64,000 bases of DNA from Diadophis punctatus similis (Eukaryota > Chordata > Lepidosauria > Squamata > Dipsadidae), in NCBI GenBank assembly GCA_023053685.1, contig JALIGW010000010.1, forward strand, positions 15,470,919-15,534,918. The letters are read 5' to 3'. Below the pieces are notes generated by a model. The model made no database searches. It was given only the letters and a program-made list of their open reading frames with translations, and had not been told where the DNA came from. This document shows, in pieces, positions 54,201 to 64,000 of this stretch; the first letter of the stretch is position 1; the number at the start of each line of letters is the position of its first letter. A program made the position numbers and the translations under genes.

Positions 54201-54560
54201 TTCTCATTCCCCGAGAGCGGCCTACCCCTCTGCTCCTGCCATACCTACCCCTCCCTGTTATGACCATAATGCTCCCATTTCCCATCACACCAGAGATCCC
54301 CTCCCCTCCCCCACTGGCCCCCTCCTCTCCCGACAGGCCATGCACTCCATTCATACTAAGCCTGGGGTTGGACTCAAACCCCCCTCTGCTTCTGTTTCCA
54401 CACTCAGCAGAGGGGGGCAGAGTCCAAACACCCGACTTCCTCATTTCATCAAAATCATCCAACCAACTCATATATCCTCACCAATCGTAATCCTACACTC
54501 ACACACGTACACAACGTTTCGGAGGTAGATTTAAAATAGCAAGGAGGCCCCATCCAGGGT
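51205..54560 (-). mobile_element. L2-clade LINE inserted in a Gypsy-like provirus
   Basis: The minus strand runs from the 5' region (about 54560) through endonuclease and RT to a 3' end with 'gccgcccaatcctg' (complement) and a (TTAAT)n tail at 51205-51241. The family matches 5296-9594 at both ORF and 3' end. Its 3' tail interrupts the 5' LTR. The 5' boundary is uncertain: similarity to the other L2 persists to about 54560 and may go further. Confidence 0.85.
51388..54471 (-). pseudogene. L2 ORF2 (endonuclease-RT), nearly open
   Basis: Endonuclease 54471-53640 (in two frames) has 'LLLNARSITNKAPLVRELI' and 'ACITETWLGQEGG'. A 629-codon open frame (53557-51668) covers the linker ('APWFTEELREMKRQKR'), 'LDPCPSWLVSASTE', 'DLKNFRPVSNLPF', 'LLDLSAAFDTIDH', 'PQGSVLSPILFNIYM', YADD and 'LDYCNALYMGLPSKSIRRL'. 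The C-terminus continues in another frame (51828-51388). Fewer lesions than the copy at 5296-9594 suggest a younger insertion. Confidence 0.87.
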
Positions 54561-54999
54561 GGGTATGCTGGGGGATGATGTCCATATGATTGTAAATTCC
54601 CCAACCAAACCACAGGTGTAGTAATAAAGCCCCAAATCTCCTGCTTCGTCTCTACAGCTTCACTTAATGGCGATACAACCCAGCCAAAGGTCTTAAAATT
54701 AATGGCATAGCTCTTGTGAATATTGGTTGACCAGGAAAAGTCAAAGGTCTGGGCAACAGCAGTCCACATCATAGATACCATGGGCGAGGGCACCCTAAGG
54801 TGCAAGATCTTATCAAGCTCACAAGTGTTCCCCACGCCAACAACACTTGGAGGCCACGCCAGAGGCACCAACCAGGCAGGGAAGACGATCAGAGGTCTCC
54901 AGAGCACAATCCGCCAAAGCCATAAGGGGGAGGTACACAGGGACGGACTAATGGCGGAGGAAGGCACTCCAAGCGGGCTGACCCAAGCACAGGGTAAGG

Positions 55000-55105
55000 A
55001 GAGTCTTCTGGGTGTCCCAACAGGAGAACTTAGGCGTTCCAGCCGAATCCGGAGGCACCCGGCATATTTAGCGGAATACGCATGCTCCAACTCGGTGGAA
55101 AAGGG
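55000..55105 (+). pseudogene. Gypsy-like pol C-terminal remnant and polypurine tract
   Basis: The plus strand encodes 'GELRRSSRIRRHPAYLAEYA', typical of the integrase C-terminal tail of Ty3/Gypsy pol. It is followed by a purine-rich GGTGGAAAAGGG (55094-55105) directly abutting the LTR, the usual position of the plus-strand primer. The rest of gag-pol is missing. How far this internal sequence extends left (54560-55000) is unresolved. Confidence 0.7.
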
Positions 55106-55325
55106 TGTAGGGTTCTGGAGAGCCTCAAGAGGGTGTGCATACGAGCGGGAAGTTAGAGAGCCAGGATTGGCTGAGCCACCCGAGGCAACAGTATAAAAGG
55201 TTGCTGTCACCCAGTGACAGCTGTGTTCCTGTCAGATCGTTCTGAGTTGTACCTCGATAACAAGTTAATAAACAAGTTGGTTCCTGTTAAAGATTCCTCC
55301 TCATCATTGAACCTACTACACTTCA
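55106..55325 (+). mobile_element. Gypsy-like 3' LTR
   Basis: It begins TGTAGGGTTC and ends CTACACTTCA. It contains TATA box 'agtataaaagg' and AATAAA near 55268. It is followed by TATAG (55326-55330), identical to the pentamer before the 5' LTR. Confidence 0.85.
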
Positions 55326-55330
55326 TATAG

Positions 55331-55769
55331 CAATGTGGAAGTCAATCAAATTATGAGACATACTGATTTTCAAAAATATATACAGAATCTGTAAACACAG
55401 ACTCCATTTTCTCTGCCTGAAACATAAATAGGGGTGGATAGGATAGACTTGCCAGTAAAAAAATAAAAAGGGAATTCCCTCACTTCTAATCACTCCAGTA
55501 ACACAAAGGATATATGCTTTGGTTTTTTTAACCAAGAACAACAGTAGGTGTTTTGCCTTTGTAACATCGCCAACACCATCCAGCAAAACTAGAGTTTCAA
55601 ATGGGCTTTGCAATTAGTTTCAGAAAAGAAGCTGGAAGCTGCCTGACATGAAGAACTTGAAATTATTCTTTTTCTTGCTGTTTTTCACACAAACACTACT
55701 TCCTTTCATAAATATTAAGAGACATAGCCTAGTGTAAACTATTTTTCTCTTCCCCTTGTCAATTTTGTG
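55331..55769. other. Unique-looking intronic sequence
   Basis: No repeat, ORF or CNKSR2 exon recognised on either strand. Confidence 0.6.
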
Positions 55770-56470
55770 TCAAGTCCCACTACAACAACATCGCCAAAAA
55801 GGCTTCAAGAACTGTTAACCTAATCTTACGTAGCTTCTTCTCCGGTAATATCACACTACTAACCAGAGCATACAAAACATTCACCAGACCAATCCTTGAA
55901 TACAGCTCATCTGTCTGGAACCCACACCGCATATCGGACATAAATACATTAGAAAGTGTCCAGAGATACTTTACAAGAAAAGTCCTCCACTCCTCTACTC
56001 GCAATAGAATACCTTATGCAACCAGACTTGAAATCCTGGGCTTAGAAAGCTTAGAACTATGTCGCCTTCGGCACGACCTAAGCATAGCTCATAAAATTAT
56101 CTGCTACAACGTCCTTCCTGTCAACGACTACTTCAGCTTCAACCACAACAATACACGAGCACACAACAGATACAAACTCAAAGTGAACCGCTCCAAACTT
56201 GACTGTAGAAAATACGACTTTAGCAACAGAGTGGTAAATGCCTGGAACTCACTACCTGACATTGTGGTTTCGTCACCAAACCCCCAAAACTTTACCCTTA
56301 GACTGTCCACTGTTGACCTCACCCGATTCCTAAGAGGTCAGTAAGGGGCGTGCATAAGTGCACCAGCGTGCCTACCGTCCCTGTCCGAATGTTCCCTCTT
56401 ATCAGTACACATCTTATTTATATAAACAATGTTATATCTATGTATATTACCAACACGTATTTGACAAAAA

Positions 56471-56569
<99 letters not shown>

Positions 56570-56575
56570 ATTTGC
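55770..56575 (+). mobile_element. CR1/L3-like LINE, 5'-truncated, with (AAAT)n tail
   Basis: The plus strand encodes, from 55770, 'NNIAKKASRTVNLILRSFF', 'LEYSSSVWNPHRISDINTLE', 'LEILGLESLE' and 'NRVVNAWNSLPDIVVSSPN', ending in TAA at about 56341-56343. One frame is open for nearly the whole stretch. A ~120-bp 3'UTR and the array at 56469-56572 follow. It is the same family as 12413-13905 and supplies its missing 3' end. The family resembles the CR1-L3 lineage reported to seed microsatellites in advanced snakes. Confidence 0.82.
56469..56572. repeat. (AAAT)n microsatellite at a LINE 3' end
   Basis: About 25 near-perfect AAAT units directly follow the CR1/L3-like 3'UTR. Confidence 0.95.
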
Positions 56576-56628
56576 AACATAGCTTAGTAAATTGGTAAAT
56601 AGAAATATTTTTAACTCTAAGGAAATTA

Positions 56629-58184
56629 CCGTATTTTTGGAGTATAAGACACACCTTTTTCCTCCCTAAAAGTGGCTGAAAATTTGGGTGCGTCTTATAC
56701 TTCGAATGTAGCTTTTTTTCCAGCCCTAACTAGGTGCTAACAGATCTTCCCAGCTCTTACCTTGCAGGCTTTTTCATTGTTACTCTCTCCAAAGAATGTT
56801 TTTCCAGCCCTAAGTCTTTGCAGAATTTTTTTCCATTGCTCTACTTGCTCCAAATAAGTTTTTTTCTAGCCCTAACCAGGTGCTAACGATCTTCCCAGCT
56901 CTTACTGGCTTGCATGCTCTTTCATTGTTACTCTCTCAGAAGAAGGGTTTTTTTAAGTCCTAACCAGGGGATAAAATAATGTGCTGAAGCTGACCAGACT
57001 AAGGACGCTAGCCAGATGAATACCTGGTAGGCAGATTGTTTTCCCCTATTTTCCTCCCCAAAAACTAAGGTGCGTCTTATTTAGATTTAGATTTATTATT
57101 AGAGTTGGAAGGGACCTTGTAGGTCATCTAGTCCAACCCCCTGCTCAAGCAGGAGTTCCTACACCATTTGAGACAGATGGCAGTCCAGTCTCCTCTTGAA
57201 GGTTGCAAGTGTTGGGGCTCTCACAACCTCCGCTGGCAAGCTGTTCCACTGGTTGATCGCTCTCACCATCAGAAAGTTTCTCCTCACTTCCAGGTTGAAT
57301 CTCTCCTTGGTCAGCTTCCATCCGTTATTCCTTGTTTGGCTTTCTGGTGCTATAGAGAACAGCCTGCTCCCCTCCTCTCTGTGGCATCCCCTCAAGTATT
57401 GGAACACTGCTATCATGTCACCCCTGGTCCTTCTCTTCGCCAGACTGGCCAAGCTCAGTTCCTGCAACCGCTCTTTGTATGTTTTATTTTCCAGACCCTT
57501 TATCATCCTGGTTGCTCTCTTCTGCACTTTCTCTAGGGTTTCAATGTCTTTTTTGTAGTGTGGTGACCAAAACTGGATGCAGTACTCTAGGTGTGGTCTG
57601 ACCAAGGCTTTATAGAGTGGTACTAGTACCTCTCTGGTCCTTGATTGTATCCCTCTATTTATGCAGCTCAGGACTGCGTTGGCCTTTTTGGCTGCTGCTG
57701 CACACTGCTGGCTCATATTTAGTTGGCTGTCTACCAAGACTCCAAGATCCCTCTCGCAATCGCTGCTATTGAGTGTGGTTTCACCCAGTTTGTATGTGTA
57801 TTTTTGATTCTTCTTACCTAGGTGTAGAATTTTACTTTTCTCCGTGTTAAATTTCATTTTATTTGTTTGGGCCCAGTGTTCGAGTCTGTCAAGGTCCCTC
57901 TGGATTTTGAGTCTGTCCTCTGGGGTGTTTGCTACTCCCGCCAGCTTGGTATTGTCTGCAAATTTGGTTAGTTCTCCTGCTATTCCCTCATCTAGGTCAT
58001 TTATGAAGATATTAAAGAGTACTGGGCCTAGGACGGAACCTTGTGGTACGCCACTGCTTACTTCTCTCCATGTGGACTTAGAGCCATTGAGGACTACTCG
58101 TTGGGTACGGTTGGTCAGCCAGTTGTTAAGCCATCTGGTTGTGTAGCTTATACTCCGGTGCGTCTTATACTCCGAAAAATACAG
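56629..58184. mobile_element. TA-flanked palindromic DNA element interrupted by CR1
   Basis: Ends: left 'ccgtatttttggagtataag' and right, read inward, 'ctgtatttttcggagtataa'. TA flanks both (56627-56628 and 58185-58186). Subterminal 'tgcgtcttatactcc' repeats follow. The left part has a ~170-bp direct repeat built on 'ccagccctaac', 'gatcttcccagctcttac' and 'cattgttactctc'. A CR1 fragment (57080-58138) splits the right end. No transposase. Confidence 0.78.
57080..58138 (-). mobile_element. CR1 LINE fragment (RT C-terminal half and 3' end)
   Basis: The minus strand encodes 'SGVPQGSVLGPVLFNIFIN', FADN (FADD in active copies), 'LGVLVDSQLNMSQQC', 'VQKRATRMIKGLE' and 'RRNFLMVRAINQWNSLPAEV'. The 3' end carries the classic CR1 terminal motif ('gttggaagggaccttgtagg', 'ccaaccccctgctcaagcag' on the plus strand at 57100-57150). 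The frame 57857-57159 is open for 232 codons. CTTAT occurs on both sides (57076-57080 region and 58147-58151) as a possible short target-site duplication. Confidence 0.88.
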
Positions 58185-58246
58185 TATGTATGCAAAATCT
58201 TTACCTAGAATTTTTTTTTAATAGTAACATATATTATGTAGTTTCA

Positions 58247-59268
<1,022 letters not shown>

Positions 59269-59828
59269 CAGTGCTTCTCAATTATTTTCTGTTGCACCCC
59301 CCCCCCCAGGAAAAAGTAAACATTTCGCGCGCCCCCCAACTCTCCGCCGGGACGATTGTTTGCAATATTCGGCACGTTTTCGCTGAAAAAACTCAAACGG
59401 CTTATCAGCGTGATTGGGGTGTAATGTGTTTAAGTGACGCCTTAATTTATTTGGCTTCATGCTGTCCGCTGCCAACATTTTTAGATACAGTCTTTCCTCG
59501 TCTCCCACTGTAGTCACAGTGAAGCCAAGCGCTACATATGCTTTGTCATATTTCCTCGTCTTAGCTTTCAGGAGACTTACCTTTGTCTCATTATCTCCGT
59601 CTCTCTCCTCCTTTCTTTTCATCCCTGTTAAATATTTTTCCATGGTGTCTCTTAAGGGTTTGTTATCTGCACTTCATATCTCCTGCTCTGTGCTGTGTGC
59701 TATTGTTCGGTGCAAAAAACCCCTACTCCCTGCAGCAAAAAAAAGCATGTTCCCAGGGGTCATGTGCCCCCCTGGCATCGCTCCATGCCCCCCAAGGGGG
59801 GGCCACCCCACTATTTGAGAAGGACTGT
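59269..59828 (-). mobile_element. Charlie/ZBED-type hAT, internally deleted
   Basis: Ends are inverted: left 'cagtgcttctcaatta', right read inward 'cagtccttctcaaata', each followed by C-rich/G-rich sequence. TTAAGG lies on both sides (59263-59268 and 59830-59835), a decayed duplication. The minus strand encodes only the N-terminus of a BED-finger transposase (59643-59278). The catalytic and dimerisation domains are deleted. Confidence 0.78.
59278..59643 (-). pseudogene. hAT transposase N-terminus with BED-type finger
   Basis: 'RKYDKAYVALGFT' and 'SMKPNKLRRHLNTLHPNHAD' followed by 'KPFEFFQRKRAEYCKQ' match the N-terminal region of Charlie/ZBED5-like proteins. The His pair of the BED finger is present but the two Cys residues are replaced (LYLKML). 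About 120 of roughly 600 residues remain. Confidence 0.72.
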
Positions 59829-60265
59829 TTAAGGTAAAGCATGAGGGAAGCTCTTTCCTTTTAACTCTACTAGCAAAAGTAACCCTACCAGGAACTCCCA
59901 CACCCACTGGTATTGTTCTCTGGGTCTTTGAAGCTACAGAACCCTCCCACTTCCACTGGGATAAGGACATTTCCATTAGAACATCAAAGATTAGAGTCTT
60001 TTCAGTGGCAATAATGGTTATAAAAGCTGGAGAGAAATCAGGCAGATACACTGAGATGCATCTGAAAACAGGGCATATACTGCAAGATCCAATCAATCAT
60101 TTTCCTGTACTAAATAAAAGCTGGCTGCTCCCTTGATCATACAACAGAAGCTCACATATATATATACTCATGTGATATAAAGAGATAATGGATTAGAAGC
60201 AATGATTTTGTTGAGGTAGGTTAAATATTAAAAGTAGTAATAGGTAGATGGATCAAATCAAAAAT

Positions 60266-60670
60266 ACATTTAACGACCTGGTTCAGCAACTATTCAAACT
60301 TCTGACAGCACTAAAAAAGTGGTACTTTCAACTGTCTCAAATGTTCAGCCATAGTAGCACCCCCACAGAATCACGTGATCATGATCCAGGCCCCTAGCAA
60401 CTGTCCTGGGCATTCCACAGTCACATTATCACAATTTATTACCTTTCCTGATAAGCAAAGTCAGGAGGAAGCCAGCAGGAAGTTGGAACTTGTATCATGT
60501 GAGATCCTTGCTTAATGACCCACACAATCCTTACTTAACAATGGTAACCAGGGAATGCCAGTTATGCCATCAATAAGCAGTTTAGTCACACGACATTAAG
60601 TTTTATGATTTCATCACTTAGCTATGGAAATGCTGAATTCAATTGCCACTGTTAAGCAAGGACTACCTAT
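60266..60670. mobile_element. Nonautonomous DNA element (TAGGTAGTCC-type termini)
   Basis: The right end 'gcaaggactaccta', the left start with 'acgacctggttcagcaacta', and internal 'cacgtgatca', 'gcaagtcaggaggaagcc' and 'cttaacaa' phrases match a very common squamate repeat that I know by pattern. The left end is eroded and no target-site duplication is clear. Confidence 0.55.
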
Positions 60671-61186
60671 AAAGTCACTGAAGAAACTATTGACTATTCT
60701 TAGAAGCATGTTGAGATGGCATCACAAGTCAAATTCACCTTGATGACACTTAAATAGTATTTTTGTGTTTCTATCATGTAATATAGAAGATGATAATAAT
60801 TTGTTACTTTTTCTACAATCACTACCAACTATAAATTTGTGATAAGTTCTAAATTGTCTTGACTCTTGAAAAAGTACAAGAAATTGGATCTTAAATTAAT
60901 TAGTTATGTTTAATAAATAGAAGAAAAATGTTCTTATTTGAAAATACCAGTGGGTGTTATTTCATGCTGTACAACATTTTCATTTCCAAAAGTGTTGGGT
61001 AAGGTTACACTATTATTTCAACAGAAATGTTGTTTATATATAGCACAGTACTCCCAACAGGAAAGTCAAAATGTCTTGACTGTATTTGCTACTCCACATC
61101 CCTAACTACCCTAACTGCCCTGAAGTTGAAACTGTGAAGGACTGTTTCATCAACCAAGAAAGGGTGCTGGAATCCTTAGCTTTAAG

Positions 61187-61310
61187 CAGAGATGTCCAAC
61201 CTTGGCAACTTTAAGACCTGTGAACTTCAACTTCCAGAATTCCCCAGCCTGTCTGAAATTCTGAATTCTGAAAGTTGATGTCTTAAAGTTGCCATAGTTG
61301 GACACTCCTG
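61187..61310. mobile_element. Palindromic hAT MITE
   Basis: A 124-bp fold-back: 'cagagatgtccaacc'...'ggacactcctg', with arms 'ggcaactttaagac' and 'tcttaaagttgcc'. Flanking octamers GCTTTAAG (61179-61186) and ACCTAAAG (61311-61318) are a partly decayed duplication. Confidence 0.75.
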
Positions 61311-61613
61311 ACCTAAAGGAATGACAGCCCATTAATAAAGCAGCATTTGGTTCTGCCACCAGTAATCAATCTGCCTCTAGGCAGCGTTCAAAAGCAGTTG
61401 CCAAATGGGACTACTTTGGTGCTAAATCTTCAATATAGAACTAAGATTAATCTATATTTAATCTTAAATTATATGTTGTGATCTTTATTAATTTTACTGA
61501 TGTTTCAAATAAAACAGGTGACTTGTAATTAATACTTTAATACAACATAATACATTACATTTATTTATAAGAACAATAAGGTAGTCATCCTTGGAACAAC
61601 TGAAATGGTTTTA

Positions 61614-62905
<1,292 letters not shown>

Positions 62906-63833
62906 ATGTCCGGACCGCAGCAAAAAATTGATGCTGCAGCGAAGCCTGGATTACTCCCTCCTCGGGAGGCACCGGCAGCCACCTAAGCTGACTCGGGGGC
63001 ACAGACGGTGGTGACCCAATTCAAGATGAGGGTGGAGAAGATAGAGCAGCCACTGGTATGTGAGGAAGGAGCCATGGCCTGATCCATTTGCCTTGACCCG
63101 AAGATGCAATGCCTGGGCAGAGTGGCGAAGGCACCTAAATTAGAGTTCCCCTTGGTCCCACCTGGAGTGGTCGTAACTCGAGGAAGCAAATGAAAGGCCC
63201 AGAGGGTTGCAGACTGGGAAGAACCAGGGGAATGGAAATTCCTGCAGCATGCTGTAGCCCTTCTGTGGAGCAGCTGCACAAAAGCTTAGTCAGAATGGAG
63301 ATGCAAGGAGCAGTGTCAATAAAATCCTCAGTCCCGGGAGCAGGGCTTGGATGGACCAAGCTTCAGCAACCCCATCCCTGTCTCCACCCTAACGGGTGAG
63401 ACTGGGGAGTGTGGCCCAAGGAGCTGGGGTTTCCCCAGGGTGGTTGCCATCTCTCCCACGACTGCGGGAAAAGCCCAGGGATCCCTGAAATAGCAGGAGC
63501 TCAGACTCAAGCGGTCCCATATGCAGTGGGAGTGTCACCGGGCTATGTGCTGGTTCAGGATGACTGGGAGCCCCTGCCTCTGAAAGCCATGTTTGACAGG
63601 CGACCAGAGAAGCTAGCCTATTTCCTGAATCAGGTGTGGAACTATTTTGAGCGATACGGAGCAATGTACCCGGATGAAATTGACTAAGTAAACGCCATCT
63701 CTTCGAATCTAGAAGAAGAGGCGGCAGATTGGGTGATGTACCTCCATGATGAAGGGGTGCCAGAGTTGGGGAATGTGGATGCCCTCCTGGAGGAGCTTCG
63801 AGACAGGTTTGGAGACCCTGTGCAATCCAGCTG
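62906..63833 (+). pseudogene. Ty3/Gypsy-type gag remnant
   Basis: The probable start is ATG at 62906 (MSGPQQKIDAAA). Several stops and frame changes follow. The best part is 63409-63833: 'RRPEKLAYFLNQVWNYFERY' (capsid N-terminal region), a TAA at 63685-63687, then in the same frame 'EEEAADWVMYLHDEG' and 'LLEELRDRFGDP'. These match retrotransposon gag (Retrotrans_gag/DUF4939-like) domains, which form the capsid. It is interrupted on the right by a SINE-like repeat at about 63870. Confidence 0.7.
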
Positions 63834-63871
63834 ATCTGTGCTATAAGACAGGGGAGTAGGCCAGTAACCTA

Positions 63872-64000
63872 ATAGCAATAGCAATAGCAATAGCACTTTA
63901 CTTATATACCGCTTCATAGTGCTTTACAGCCCTCTCTAAGCGGTTTACAGAGTTCAGCATATTGCCCCCAACAATCTGGGTCCTCATTTTACCCACCTCG
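63872..64000 (-). repeat. Squamate interspersed repeat 3' end with (AATAGC)n tail
   Basis: A short (AATAGC)n run (63872-63895) is followed by 'ctttacttatataccgcttc', 'aagcggtttacagagt' and 'cctcattttacccacctcg', a very common squamate repeat read in reverse. It continues past the window edge. The class (SINE or LINE tail) is not decided. Confidence 0.6.

Noticed and set aside
54455..55210. 251-codon minus-strand ORF as a possible ORF1 or envelope
   Set aside because: It runs across the L2/Gypsy boundary and into the LTR, so it cannot be one gene. A weak resemblance of its C-terminal end to the other L2's 5' region only supports L2 sequence there.

Overview
The window is vertebrate nuclear DNA from a squamate reptile, most likely a snake. 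The evidence is the mixture of CR1, L2, CR1/L3-like and L1 retrotransposons, hAT and TA-flanked DNA transposons, a Penelope-like fragment, LTR elements, and (AAAT)n-type microsatellites attached to LINE 3' ends. There are no prokaryotic features. This attribution is an inference from repeat content and from one host gene.

The host gene is CNKSR2 (connector enhancer of kinase suppressor of Ras 2), on the minus strand. I can place three internal coding exons with consensus splice sites and compatible phases: 61615-61817, 58250-58337 and a 42-base exon at 2639-2680. They encode consecutive parts of the CRIC region. The intron between the last two is 55.6 kb and holds nearly everything else in the window.

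Layout from left to right. 1-2262 is an ORF1-only L1-type element. 2639-2680 is CNKSR2. 3840-12412 is a broken L1 split by an L2 element (about 5296-9594). 12413-13905 is a CR1/L3-like LINE. 14345-31720 or beyond is a reverse-strand CR1, exploded by a solo LTR, a hairpin-rich TA-flanked element, a retroviral (ERV) remnant holding another ORF1-only element, and hAT-A, which contains hAT-B, which contains a third ORF1-only element. 35497-36282 is an L2 tail. 36398-50947 is hAT-C, which contains a fourth ORF1-only element and hAT-D; hAT-D contains a complete 6.7-kb L1 with one frameshift. 51050-55325 is a gutted Gypsy-like provirus filled by an L2. 55770-56575 is a second CR1/L3-like tail. 56629-58184 is a TA-flanked element holding a CR1 fragment. 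After that come CNKSR2 exons, small hAT and other DNA elements, and a Gypsy-type gag remnant at the right edge.

The main novel signal is a set of four L1-derived units that carry a 5'UTR, ORF1 and a 3' end but no ORF2 (about 2.3-2.8 kb each). Three have readable target-site duplications of 14-17 bp, so they moved as ORF1-only units, like mammalian HAL1. Three share an 11-bp 5'UTR hairpin that the autonomous L1 in the window lacks. Target-site duplications at almost every layer let the nesting order be read directly.
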